Positions 10,001-17,834 of a stretch of 64,000 bases of DNA are shown in pieces. The stretch comes from Acidaminococcus massiliensis (GTDB lineage: Bacteria > Bacillota > Negativicutes > Acidaminococcales > Acidaminococcaceae), in NCBI RefSeq assembly GCF_900095825.1, contig NZ_LT608315.1, positions 1,288,310 to 1,352,309 of the forward strand, given 5' to 3'. Position numbers and translations under genes: made by a program. Within the stretch, counting starts at the first letter, position 1. Each line of letters opens with the position of its first letter. Below the pieces are notes generated by a model. That model ran no database searches. It was not told the origin of the DNA and was given only the letters and a program-made list of their open reading frames with translations.

Positions 10001-10029
10001 TTGACTATTCAGATAGGCTTTATTATTAA
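10001..10029 (+). promoter_or_regulatory. Probable promoter of the Abi_C gene
   Basis: TTGACT at 10001-10006 and TATTAA at 10024-10029 are separated by 17 bp in an otherwise featureless A+T-rich gap (9832-10081). Confidence 0.4.
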
Positions 10030-10081
10030 CAGTATTTTTGATTAGCTCATTTAGATCAAAGGCATTGGGATGAGGAATATT

Positions 10082-10954
10082 ATGGCTAACGATGAAAATA
10101 AATTTGACTTATTTATTGGATTATTTAATCGCGATGGATATGTTCTTGATTTTAGTAATGCTCGATTTGATTCATTTACTGCTAAGAGTGTTGGAACTGC
10201 AGTTCAAGCAAAATATGGATTATCAAAAGGTAAATCATTGAAAGCGTATCTAAATGATTTAAATGTTGATGGAAAAGAAAAATGGAAATTAGTAAAAGAT
10301 TTACTTGAATATTATGAACAAAAATATGAACAGGAATATACCCCAGATTTAGATAGAAATGATTATATTCCTGGAATTAATGCTGAAGGAGTTGAATACA
10401 ATAAGGGGTACAGCAAATTATATTATAAATGTAAAAATTTATTAACCAACCATAATAAAATAGGGGAAATATGTATAACGCAAACAGATTTGATAAAAAA
10501 AGAATTATTTACCAGTACATATTTACAAAACGAAATAGATTTAATGATAAATGAAATAGAATCAAATCCTACGGATGCTATAGGAAAATCAAAAGAACTT
10601 ATAGAATCTTGTTGTAAAACAATTCTATCTGAAATGAATATAGAATATGATAAAAAATGGGACTTATCAGCTTTAACTAATAAGACATTAGAATTGCTAA
10701 AATTAACTCCAAATACGATATCTGATGATAATCCAGTAAGCTCCCAATTAAGGGCGATATGTGGCAATTTACGTGGCATTGTCACTAAGCTTGCAGAAAT
10801 TAGAAATGTATATGGAAGCGGTCATGGAAAAGAAGATGAATTTAAAGGTTTAGAAGAAAGACATGCTCAACTTGCAGTAGGCTGTTCTGCTACATTTTGT
10901 TTATTTGTATGGAACACCTGGAAAAAACAAAAGAATAATATCAATAATTTCTAG
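10082..10954 (+). CDS. Abortive-infection-like protein with C-terminal Abi_C domain
   Basis: This protein of about 290 residues has a lysine- and acid-rich N-terminal half and a C-terminal half that matches the Abi_C (abortive infection protein C-terminal) type. After about residue 165 comes DAIGKSKELIESCCKTIL, then SQLRAICGNLRGIV, then the hallmark EIRNVYGSGHGKEDEFKG, in which R-N and G-x-G-H-G resemble a HEPN-type active site. The N-terminal part is not recognised. GGGATGAGG sits about 7 bp before the ATG at 10082; an ATG at 10070 is also in frame. The gene is isolated, A+T rich, and lies next to mobile-element remnants and other accessory pairs, which suits a defence role. The function is inferred from the domain only. 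Confidence 0.7.
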   Translation: MANDENKFDLFIGLFNRDGYVLDFSNARFDSFTAKSVGTAVQAKYGLSKGKSLKAYLNDLNVDGKEKWKLVKDLLEYYEQKYEQEYTPDLDRNDYIPGINAEGVEYNKGYSKLYYKCKNLLTNHNKIGEICITQTDLIKKELFTSTYLQNEIDLMINEIESNPTDAIGKSKELIESCCKTILSEMNIEYDKKWDLSALTNKTLELLKLTPNTISDDNPVSSQLRAICGNLRGIVTKLAEIRNVYGSGHGKEDEFKGLEERHAQLAVGCSATFCLFVWNTWKKQKNNINNF

Positions 10955-11000
10955 GTCGTTGAAATATAAATGAAATGCATCTTTCTGCCGATAGAGTCAG

Positions 11001-11080
11001 TGTTAGCGTCGGGTTAATTTAACCAAGTAGAGGCGGGTTAAAATCGCCAATCCTGGTCGGATTAAAATAACCATTACTGA
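11001..11080. mobile_element. IS21-family-like end remnant (three 24-bp-spaced repeats)
   Basis: Three related 17-bp units begin at 11008, 11032 and 11056, exactly 24 bp apart: GTCGGGTTAATTTAACC, GGCGGGTTAAAATCGCC and GTCGGATTAAAATAACC. A TG dinucleotide opens the array at 11001. Multiple GGGTTAAAAT-type repeats near a TG tip are what I recall of IS21-family ends. No istA or istB lies in the window, so this would be an orphan end. The repeats are seen directly; the family name is from memory. Confidence 0.45.
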
Positions 11081-11219
11081 TTCCCCTGAAATGATTTTCT
11101 AAAAAGCGATACCCTAAATTCATGATGATTGAAAAAAATAATTATAGTATAATGACTGTAAATCACATAACAACAAATTGAACGTTGAACTTTAAGAAGA
11201 GTAGATAAGGATGATTCTC

Positions 11220-11735
11220 ATGAGTACATTAACCAATGAAGCAGCAGAAAAATTATTAATGCTTCCGAAAAAAATTATTGTCGATGATGAACCACAGAAT
11301 CGGTATATGCTCAAAAGTGGTAATCGTCTTTCAGAAAGATTTATTCTTCGTTCTATAGATGGAAATCATTTGTTTTTGTTGGAGATTTCCCAAGGGAAGA
11401 GACGCTTAAAAATAACACTTCATTTTCAGGAGAATACACAATTTGTAGGCCTTTTACGGGTAGATTATCAGGGAACGCATCAAAACCCTGTTGAATGCAA
11501 TGAATTTGTTCCGGATTTTGCAAAGCCATATGCAAAACAGGACATTAAAGAAAATCATATCCATTTTCATGTTCAGGGATATAAAACATTGGCGTGGGCA
11601 ATTCCGTTACGCATCAGTGATTTTCCCATAAAAGAAATCACGGATATGGATTCCTTTATTGGCGCGTTAGAAGCATTTCAGCGGACAATCCATTTGGATA
11701 CCAAATTTCTTTATGAGGGGAGGCTGTTTCTATGA
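11220..11735 (+). CDS. DUF6978-type protein
   Basis: This protein of about 171 residues has no signal peptide or membrane segment. It resembles the DUF6978 family, with NRYMLKSGNRLSERFILRS near the start, then KRRLKITLHFQ, RVDYQGTHQNP and AWAIPL. The central VDYxGxHxNP block, with its histidine, is the most recognisable part. An ATG at 11211 lies too close to the AAGG at 11207-11210; that site suits the ATG at 11220. It overlaps the next gene by four bases (ATGA), so the two are translationally coupled and probably work together. No biochemical function is known to me; small two-gene cassettes of this kind often act in defence or as toxin-antitoxin pairs, but that is inference. Confidence 0.6.
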   Translation: MSTLTNEAAEKLLMLPKKIIVDDEPQNRYMLKSGNRLSERFILRSIDGNHLFLLEISQGKRRLKITLHFQENTQFVGLLRVDYQGTHQNPVECNEFVPDFAKPYAKQDIKENHIHFHVQGYKTLAWAIPLRISDFPIKEITDMDSFIGALEAFQRTIHLDTKFLYEGRLFL

Positions 11736-12520
11736 ACTGGATTGATGAAGCTCTTCAAAATTATTTTGAGTTTTTAAAGGAACATATGAAAGCTACCCCG
11801 GTGGATGATCAATGGTATTCCATCAGTACACCTTTTTTGAATATGTTCAATGATTACATTGAAATCTATTGCTGCAATAAAGACGGAAAGATTTATTTGT
11901 CCGATGATGGAGAAACCTTGCGGAATTTAAACCTAGCAGGGGTCAATTTATCCCGCTCTGAAACCAAACAAAAGCTCATGAATCAAATCATGATCAATTA
12001 CGGAATCAGAGAAAAGAATCAAGAGCTGATTCTGGAAACAGATATGAAAAATTTTGCGCAGGCAAAACATAATTTTTTGAATGCAATCTTGGAAATCTCA
12101 GATTTTTATGTGCTGTCCAAGCCCAATACGATTTCCATGTTCAAAGAAGATGTACAAAATTATTTGGAAGAGCAGGAAATCATCTATACGCCTGGATTCA
12201 TTGCAAAAGGAAGTACAGGATTGGAATTTACATTTTCTTTCCAGATTGCAGGAAGAAAGCGGGAAATCCTCATCAATACATTTAATGTAATCAATAAGAG
12301 CAACTTAACTTCTTTTTTGTTTGACTGGGGTGACATCAAAGAGGGACGGGAGAAGGTTTCTCAAAAAAGTGTCAGCGGGCTGGCAATCATCAACGACCAG
12401 AAAAAGGAGATTGATGCAAAGTATCTAGATGCCATTCGCAATAAAGGAGCCGATTATATTTTGTACTCAGAGAGAAATAAGAAAGAGAATATAGAAAAGC
12501 TGAATGCAAATGCTGCATAA
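11732..12520 (+). CDS. DUF1828/DUF1829 protein
   Basis: This is a soluble 262-residue protein. Residues 40-90 match DUF1828: FNDYIEIYCCNKDGKIYLSDDGETLRNL, with the D-D-G-E-T core, then LNLAGVNL. The C-terminal half (TGFEF-like strand, then LINTFNVINKSNLTSFLFDW) corresponds to the DUF1829 part often fused to it. It is coupled to the DUF6978 gene by an ATGA overlap, and the pair occupies an isolated slot between mobile remnants and palindromic repeats. DUF1828 proteins are widespread accessory genes of unknown biochemical role. Composition is intermediate, less A+T rich than the glycan genes. Confidence 0.65.
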   Translation: MNWIDEALQNYFEFLKEHMKATPVDDQWYSISTPFLNMFNDYIEIYCCNKDGKIYLSDDGETLRNLNLAGVNLSRSETKQKLMNQIMINYGIREKNQELILETDMKNFAQAKHNFLNAILEISDFYVLSKPNTISMFKEDVQNYLEEQEIIYTPGFIAKGSTGLEFTFSFQIAGRKREILINTFNVINKSNLTSFLFDWGDIKEGREKVSQKSVSGLAIINDQKKEIDAKYLDAIRNKGADYILYSERNKKENIEKLNANAA

Positions 12521-12637
12521 AGCAATGTGAAACTCAATGAAAAGTAAGCCTCTGTAATCATGGATCATTGATTTATGTTCGGGTCAGATAATAAAATCCA
12601 GTGCAGAGTACAGAGTGAAGGGACGGCGGGTTCTGGA

Positions 12638-12673
12638 AAGAAGTCAGACACGGCCCTGGCGGGGATTGAGACA
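12638..12673 (+). repeat. Partial left arm of the 140-bp palindromic element
   Basis: The first 20 bases of the element recur here, followed by a diverged GGCGGGGATTGAGACAT. It lies 7 bp before the full copy that starts at 12680, suggesting nested or repeated insertion. A degraded right arm lies at 12820-12860, after the full copy. Confidence 0.7.
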
Positions 12674-12679
12674 TATAAA

Positions 12680-12819
12680 AAGAAGTCAGACACGGCCCTG
12701 ACGGGCCTTGAGATGTCAGATGTCAGCTTTGTTCGGCTTAGCAGCAGGTTCGATCTGTTCATCGCCAACAAGCTGACGTCTGACTTCTGATAGGCCCGAA
12801 AGGCCGTGTCTGACTTCTT
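12680..12819 (+). repeat. 140-bp palindromic element, copy A (solo)
   Basis: It begins AAGAAGTCAGACACGGCCCT and ends with the reverse complement of the same sequence apart from one base. Inside, a second inverted pair (GTCAGATGTCAGCTTTG and CAAGCTGACGTCTGAC) flanks a core with TTCGGCTTAGCAGCAGG. Small GGCC-rich hairpins occur in both arms. This copy has no rpn gene beside it; its right flank GAATCTGA is the same as that of copy C. The 12521-12976 gap between genes is largely this element and its fragments. Confidence 0.85.
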
Positions 12820-12976
12820 GAATCTGACATCTGAATCCGGTCTGACTTCTCATAAAGGGCCAATCTGATGCCTTGCAGTAGTCTTATTATTTTAGCCAGG
12901 GTTCAATGGTGATACCGTTCACATTGAGTAATCTTCAAGAGAGGATAAAGTGAATGGATAAGAAAGGAATGGATCA

Positions 12977-13996
12977 ATGAAAATCGCAGTCACCGGCGGC
13001 GCCGGCTTCATCGGCTCCAACTTTATCTTCCATATGCTGAAGGCGCATCCGGAGGACCGGGTCATTTGCCTGGACAAGCTTACATATGCAGGAAATCTGT
13101 CTACTCTGGCTAGTGTCATGGACAATCCAAACTTCCACTTTGTGAAACTGGATATTTGTGACCGGGAAGGGGTATATAAGCTTTTTGAAGAAGAACACCC
13201 TGATATGGTGGTGAATTTTGCTGCGGAGAGCCATGTGGATCGGTCCATTGAGAATCCGGAAATCTTTTTGCAGACCAATATCATCGGGACTTCTGTGCTG
13301 ATGAACGCCTGCCGGAAATATGGGATCCAGCGGTATCACCAGGTTTCCACGGATGAAGTCTACGGGGACCTACCGTTGGATCGGCCGAATCTATTCTTTA
13401 CGGAAACTACGCCCATCCATACTTCCAGTCCCTACAGCAGCTCAAAGGCTGGGGCGGACCTGCTGGTGCTGGCTTATCATCGGACCTATGGGCTGCCGGT
13501 GACCATTTCCCGGTGCAGCAACAACTACGGGCCATACCATTTTCCAGAAAAGCTGATTCCCCTGATGATCATCAACGCCCTCCACGATAAACCCCTGCCG
13601 GTCTATGGGGACGGTCTGAACGTCCGGGACTGGCTCTATGTGGAAGACCACTGCCGGGCCATTGATCTGATTCTTCAAAAGGGAAAAGTAGGCGAAATCT
13701 ATAACGTGGGCGGCCACAATGAAATGCGGAATATCGACATTGTGAAGCTGATCTGCAAAGAACTGGGCAAACCGGAAAGACTGATTACCCACGTAACCGA
13801 CCGGAAAGGCCACGACAGGAGATACGCCATCGACCCCACCAAGATTTACAACGAACTGGAATGGCTCCCAGAAACCAAATTTGCCGACGGCATCAAAAAG
13901 ACCATCAAATGGTACCTAGAAAACCAGGAATGGTGGGAGAATATTGTGAATGGCGAGTATCAGGGGTATTATGAGAGGATGTATGGGAGAAGGTAA
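12977..13996 (+). CDS. rfbB: dTDP-glucose 4,6-dehydratase
   Basis: This 339-residue extended short-chain dehydrogenase converts dTDP-glucose to dTDP-4-keto-6-deoxyglucose, the second step towards dTDP-rhamnose and related sugars. Motifs are the NAD site GGAGFIGSN at residues 7-15, NFAAESHVDRSI, the catalytic STDEVYGDL, SPYSSSKAGAD with the Y-x3-K pair, and NNYGPYHFPEKLIP. AAAGGA precedes the ATG by 7-8 bp. Length is normal. It stands alone here, away from rfbA, rfbC and rfbD, and is G+C rich, so it belongs with the core genome rather than the glycan island. It is bounded on both sides by palindromic elements, which may have separated it from partners. Confidence 0.95.
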   Translation: MKIAVTGGAGFIGSNFIFHMLKAHPEDRVICLDKLTYAGNLSTLASVMDNPNFHFVKLDICDREGVYKLFEEEHPDMVVNFAAESHVDRSIENPEIFLQTNIIGTSVLMNACRKYGIQRYHQVSTDEVYGDLPLDRPNLFFTETTPIHTSSPYSSSKAGADLLVLAYHRTYGLPVTISRCSNNYGPYHFPEKLIPLMIINALHDKPLPVYGDGLNVRDWLYVEDHCRAIDLILQKGKVGEIYNVGGHNEMRNIDIVKLICKELGKPERLITHVTDRKGHDRRYAIDPTKIYNELEWLPETKFADGIKKTIKWYLENQEWWENIVNGEYQGYYERMYGRR

Positions 13997-14214
13997 TCAT
14001 TCATCGTTTTAGTTACTACTGAGATGATTGGTACGATTTCTTGTCGATAGTTACAATCGTATAATAAAGTGGATTGGTTGGCAGCCCCTCACATAAGTGG
14101 GTAAGGGACCAGGTGCATTATAACGTTTTTTAGAACTTTCTAACAAGAAAGGAGCTCTAAGTCTCCCAAATCACTTAATCACCTAATCACTGAAGCGGGC
14201 TTCGAAACATTAAA

Positions 14215-14354
14215 AAGAAGTCAGAACACGGCCCTAACGGGCCTTGAGACGTCAGATGTCAGCTTTGTTCGGCTTAGCAGCAGGTACAGTCTGCTCATCG
14301 CCAACAAGCTGACGTCTGACTTCTGATAGGCCCGAAGGGCCGGTCTGACTTCTT
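14215..14354 (+). repeat. 140-bp palindromic element, copy B (abuts rpn copy 1)
   Basis: It starts AAGAAGTCAG and ends CTGACTTCTT, oriented like all other copies. The right end lies eight bases from the stop codon of the rpn gene on the minus strand, a junction repeated exactly at copies E and F. Its right arm has the GGCCGGTCTGAC variant shared with E and F. The preceding gap (13997-14214) holds nothing I recognise. Confidence 0.85.
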
Positions 14355-14362
14355 TTATCTTT

Positions 14363-14596
14363 TTACAGGAGTCCGTGCATCTTTCCCAGTTCCTGGATCT
14401 GGTCCAGGGAATAGTGGGTGATCCGGGAAATGGTTTCCACGGGAATCTTTTCTTTCAGCATGGCGACAATGTTAGATTCCCTCTCTTCCTGGCGTCCTTC
14501 CTGACGTCCTTCCTGGAGACCTTTCTGGAGACCTTTCTGAAGACCTTCTTCTTCAGCTTCTCTCTGGCGTCTCCTGATTTCATCGCTTAGAATCAT
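14363..14596 (-). CDS. Candidate internal RpnS-type small protein within rpn copy 1
   Basis: An in-frame ATG at 14596 (minus strand) would give 77 residues starting MILSDEIRRRQREAEEEG and covering the repeat-rich tail of Rpn. On the coding strand a GTGAGG (plus-strand 14606-14611) lies nine bases before this ATG, a normal ribosome site. As I recall, published work on E. coli rpn genes describes an internally started C-terminal protein that blocks the full nuclease. Expression here is inference. Confidence 0.4.
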   Translation of the reverse strand: MILSDEIRRRQREAEEEGLQKGLQKGLQEGRQEGRQEERESNIVAMLKEKIPVETISRITHYSLDQIQELGKMHGLL

Positions 14597-15220
14597 ATAC
14601 TCTCGCCTCACTTTATCCATGCTTTTCACAAAATGGACTTCCTGATCCAATCTTTCTGCAAAATGCCCTTCCGCTGCTTTTCCGTCCACGTACCGGAGAA
14701 AAGCAGCGATATCGGGATCTGCTGCATTTTCACTGCCTTTGCTGTTCAAGAACATCCGGGTCTCCTCGTCTTTTAATTGTACCTTGTTATCCTCTTTACA
14801 GCAATGGGTGAATGTGTAAATGGGCAGCCCTTTGTGGAAAGGGTCAAAGGTACAGATGAAGATGACGTAGGATGGGTTCAGGTCTTCGTAAGGCTTGCCC
14901 TTATCCAGCAGTTCCCCATCGATCATGCTCTGGTAAAAACGGCTGCGTTTGGCCAGGTCGTTCTTGGGGGAATTGGAACACTGCATCTCGATGTCATAGA
15001 CTCGCCCTTCATTGTCTTCCACATAGACATCCAGACGGATGCTTTTCCCATCCAAGCGGAGATCAATGGTTTTTTCGAAATCCTGATAGCGGAGGGAACG
15101 GATTTTGATGTCCAAGATTTTTTCGATGAGATAGGTACAAAGCCGTTCATTGCGCATGACATGTTGAAAGAGAAAGTTGTCCTGGATGGTGAGTTCGTCA
15201 AAGGTCTTGATTTTTTCCAT
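14363..15220 (-). CDS. Rpn-family PD-(D/E)XK nuclease, intact copy 1
   Basis: This 285-residue protein belongs to the Rpn/PDDEXK_2 (transposase_31-like) family of recombination-promoting nucleases. It opens with FDELTIQDNFLFQHVM, the family start. The nuclease core has D64 in IRLDVYVED and E78-x-Q80 in YDIEMQC, the usual D...E-x-Q active site of Rpn. Residues 120-200 hold FICTFDPFHKG and the conserved helical region. The tail has LQKG/RQEG repeats (about residues 230-252) and ends in a short helical domain, ISRITHYSLDQIQELGK. The start is preceded by AAGGAGG on the minus strand. An internal ATG at 14596 (minus) could start a 77-residue C-terminal protein. In E. coli, Rpn proteins raise recA-independent recombination and have been linked to phage defence. 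Confidence 0.88.
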   Translation of the reverse strand: MEKIKTFDELTIQDNFLFQHVMRNERLCTYLIEKILDIKIRSLRYQDFEKTIDLRLDGKSIRLDVYVEDNEGRVYDIEMQCSNSPKNDLAKRSRFYQSMIDGELLDKGKPYEDLNPSYVIFICTFDPFHKGLPIYTFTHCCKEDNKVQLKDEETRMFLNSKGSENAADPDIAAFLRYVDGKAAEGHFAERLDQEVHFVKSMDKVRREYMILSDEIRRRQREAEEEGLQKGLQKGLQEGRQEGRQEERESNIVAMLKEKIPVETISRITHYSLDQIQELGKMHGLL

Positions 15221-15334
15221 AGCTCTGCCTCCTTATAGAATGGGTATAGAGACCCTATTCGGCAGGAAACAAGAACTTCCTTCCTGGGTGGAAAAAGACC
15301 GTCATCAAGTGGAAAAAAGTGCTGTAAGTGAAAA

Positions 15335-15474
15335 AAGAAGTCAGACACGGCCCTGACGGGCCTTGAGACGTCAGACGTCAGCTTTGTTCGGCTTAGCAGC
15401 AGGTCCGATCTGCTCATCGCCAACAAGCTGACGTCTGACATCTGAAAGGCCCGAAGGGCCGTGTCTGACTTCTT
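15335..15474 (+). repeat. 140-bp palindromic element, copy C (upstream of rpn copy 1)
   Basis: The outer 20 bases, AAGAAGTCAGACACGGCCCT, are a perfect inverted repeat of the last 20. It lies about 114 bp upstream of the rpn start, and that leader is nearly identical to the one upstream of rpn copy 2. The right arm has the GGCCGTGTCTGAC variant and the right flank is GAATCTGA, both shared with solo copy A. Confidence 0.88.
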
Positions 15475-15562
15475 GAATCTGAAACAGAGACTAATTTGTA
15501 CGAGCTGTATAATTGGTTTTGTTTGGTGATTTTGCTATAATTAAATCGAATGGGGAATGAAA

Positions 15563-15829
15563 ATGCCTGAAATCAGCTTATTTTTTGGAATTCGTATCAC
15601 CATATATTATAACGATTACAATCCTCCACATATCCATGCTGAATATGCCGGCCAAAAAGCATTGATTGATATCCAGAATGCATCGGTGCTAAAAGGTTTT
15701 CTTCCGGGGAGACAATTAAAAATTGTTTTGGCTTGGTGTGTTTTGTATCAGGATGAATTGATGCAGAATTGGGAACTGGTGAAGGAAGGGAAAGAACCCA
15801 ATCCGGTACCTCCAATGAGAAAGGAGTGA
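15563..15829 (+). CDS. DUF4160 protein
   Basis: This small protein of 88 residues matches DUF4160 along its whole length: MPEISLFFGIRITIYYND, then NPPHIHAEYAGQKALIDI, then LPGRQLKIVLAW. The F-G-I-R-I, Y-N-D and P-P-H-x-H blocks are the family signature. GGGGA at 15552-15556 is spaced for the ATG at 15563 rather than the one at 15557. It ends four bases before the next gene, a DUF2442 protein, and this pair is found together in many genomes. A toxin-antitoxin-like role has been suggested for such pairs from their gene neighbourhoods, but which partner does what is not clear from sequence. It lies between two rpn units. Confidence 0.8.
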   Translation: MPEISLFFGIRITIYYNDYNPPHIHAEYAGQKALIDIQNASVLKGFLPGRQLKIVLAWCVLYQDELMQNWELVKEGKEPNPVPPMRKE

Positions 15830-15833
15830 TACC

Positions 15834-16133
15834 ATGGATGGACAGCTGATTCCGGAAGTTTTGCAGGTTGTTCCGGGAAAAGGGTACAGTTTTTATGCGT
15901 ATTTCAATGATGGAACGGTTCATTATTATGATGCATCGTCTTTGATACAAAAACCTGGTATTTTTCAAAAATTGAAGGATCAAGATGTCTTTCACAATTG
16001 CCTTACGGTCATGAATGGGACGGCTGCATGGGACTTGGAAGGGAAACGGGATCCGCGGAAATGCATAGACCTTGATCCTTATGATGTCTATGAGGCACCG
16101 GTTGTAAAAGATCCATTGGAAACGGTTGCATAA
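15834..16133 (+). CDS. DUF2442 protein
   Basis: This 99-residue protein fits DUF2442: PEVLQVVPGKGYSFYAYFNDGTVHYYDASSL near the start, then FQKLKDQDVFHNCLTVMNGTAAWDLEG, where the F-x4-V-x5-G-T-x2-W-D pattern is typical, and DIDPYDVYE-like DLDPYDVYEAP near the end. It follows the DUF4160 gene by four bases with AAAGGAG upstream, so the two are co-expressed. It is a probable partner of DUF4160. No function is proven; a DNA- or toxin-binding partner is one possibility. Confidence 0.8.
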   Translation: MDGQLIPEVLQVVPGKGYSFYAYFNDGTVHYYDASSLIQKPGIFQKLKDQDVFHNCLTVMNGTAAWDLEGKRDPRKCIDLDPYDVYEAPVVKDPLETVA

Positions 16134-16146
16134 GAGGGGAAAATAA

Positions 16147-16290
16147 AAGAAATCAGATTCGGTCCTGACGGGCCTTGAGAGGTCAGACGACACGGCCCTG
16201 ACGGGCCTTGAGAGGTCAGACGTCAGCTCTGTTCGGTTTAGCAGCAGGTACGATTTGCTTTATCACGAACAAGCTGACGTCTGACTTCTT
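16147..16290 (+). repeat. Palindromic element, copy D (rearranged)
   Basis: It begins AAGAAATCAGATTCGG. The left arm is partly duplicated inside (GGTCCTGACGGGCCTTGAGAGGTCAGACG, then CACGGCCCTGACGGG again), and the distal right arm with the GGCC hairpin is missing, so it ends CTGACGTCTGACTTCTT. It is 14 bp after the DUF2442 stop. Confidence 0.75.
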
Positions 16291-16717
16291 TCTTACTGTT
16301 TAAAGGCAGATGCGGCAACATTTGGCATCCGAAACGATGAATGGCCAACGATGAACCCACAGGTTTGCCCAGGGGGCTCCAGTTCTTATCATGGGCATCC
16401 TTATCTTGGGCAGCGCCATTGCAGCCATGGAGGGAGGGGAAAAGCGGCAGGGCCGCTTTTCAGTCTCACGCCGATGGAGATCATCTGCCGGGGACAGATG
16501 ATTAGATGATTCTGAACATATAAAATATAAAACCAGCGGCCGGGAAGGGCGTGCCTGCGGCGCGCCCTACGCCGTTGGGGTCGGATGTTGGATACAACGG
16601 TCACAGGAACGGATTTTTTGACAACCCCGTTTCTCTGATTTTTCGTGGGAGCTCTGACATCAACGTGGTAGGGGCTGCCCGCAGGGAAGCCCTTCCCGGC
16701 CTCCCGGAGGGCATGAA
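16291..16717. other. 427-bp gap with a terminator-like hairpin, no intact gene
   Basis: No convincing gene is present. On the plus strand from about 16370 a short open stretch reads GAPVLIMGILILGSAIAAMEGG, which looks like the last helix of a membrane protein and may be a gene relic. A perfect hairpin, AAAAGCGGC and GCCGCTTTT, lies at 16440-16460. The rest (16470-16717) is G+C rich without visible coding pattern. Confidence 0.4.
16440..16460. terminator. Short perfect hairpin, possible terminator
   Basis: Arms AAAAGCGGC and GCCGCTTTT with a three-base loop; the T run is only four bases. It may be left over from a lost gene. Confidence 0.4.
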
Positions 16718-16856
16718 AAGAAATCAGAAATGGCCCCAACAGGCCTTGAGACATCAGACGTCAGCTTTGTTCGGCTTAGCAGCAGGTCCGATTTGCTTAT
16801 TGCCAACAAGCTGAAGTCTGACTTCTGATAGGCCCGAAGGGCCGGTCTGACTTCTT
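16718..16856 (+). repeat. Palindromic element, copy E (abuts rpn copy 2)
   Basis: This 139-bp copy starts AAGAAATCAG and ends CTGACTTCTT. It has the same eight-base junction to the rpn stop codon as copy B and the same GGCCGGTCTGAC right arm. The left arm has drifted (TGGCCCCAACAGGCC), so the outer inverted repeat is imperfect. Confidence 0.85.
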
Positions 16857-16864
16857 TTATCTTT

Positions 16865-17723
16865 TTACAGGAGTCCGTGCATCTTCCCCAGTTCCTGGAT
16901 CTGGTCCAGGGAGTAGTGGGTGATGCGGGAAATGGTTTCCACGGGAATCTTTTCTTTCAGCATGGCGACAATGTTAGATTCCCTCTCTTCCTGGCGTCCT
17001 TCCTGGCGTCCTTCCTGGAGACCTTTCTGAAGACCTTTTTGAAGACCTTCTTCTTCAGCTTCTCTCTGGCGTCTCCTGATTTCATCGCTTAGAATCATAT
17101 ACTCTCGCCTCACTTTATCCATGCTTTTCACAAAATGGACTTCCTGATCCAATCTTTCTGCAAAATGCCCTTCCGCCGCTTTTCCGTCCACGTACCGGAG
17201 AAAAGCAGCGATATCGGGATCTGCTGCATTTTCACTGCCTTTGCTGTTCAAGAACATCCGGGTCTCCTCGTCTTTTAATTGTACCTTGTTATCCTCTTTA
17301 CAGCAATGGGTGAATGTGTAAATGGGCAGCCCTTTGTGGAAAGGGTCAAAGGTACAAATGAAGATGACGTAGGATGGGTTCAGGTCTTCGTAAGGCTTGC
17401 CCTTATCCAGCAGTTCCCCATCGATCATGCTCTGGTAAAAACGGCTGCGTTTGGCCAGGTCGTTCTTGGGGGAATTGGAACACTGCATCTCGATGTCATA
17501 GACTCGCCCTTCATCGTCTTCCACATAGACATCCAGACGGATGCTTTTCCCATCCAAGCGGAGATCAATGGTTTTTTTCGAAATCCTGATAGCGGAGGGA
17601 ACGGATTTTGATGTCCAAGATTTTTTCGATGAGATAGGTACAAAGCCGTTCATTGCGCATGACATGTTGAAAGAGAAAGTTGTCCTGGATGGTGAGTTCG
17701 TCAAAGGTCTTGATTTTTTCCAT
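16865..17723 (-). pseudogene. Rpn-family nuclease copy 2, frameshifted at an A7 run
   Basis: It is almost identical to rpn copy 1, including leader and tail, but one base longer (859 against 858). The extra base is in a homopolymer: seven T at 17572-17578 on the plus strand where copy 1 has six. In the coding strand GAA AAA ACC becomes GAA AAA AAC CAT TGA, so the natural frame stops at about residue 52, before the nuclease residues D64 and E78. The rest of the frame is intact to the C terminus. The internal ATG and GTGAGG site that could start a 77-residue C-terminal protein are kept (start at 17098 minus). Slippage at the A7 run could restore some full-length product. Confidence 0.85.
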
Positions 17724-17834
17724 AGTTCTGCCTCCTTATAGAATGGGTATAGAGACCCTATTCGGCAGGAAACAAGAACTTCCTTCCTGGGTGGAAAAAG
17801 ACCGTCATTAAGTAGAAAAAAGTGCTGTAAGTGA

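Noticed and set aside
14777..15238. Plus-strand frame of 153 codons opposite rpn copy 1
   Set aside because: It is antisense to a recognised nuclease gene and is repeated only because the unit is duplicated.
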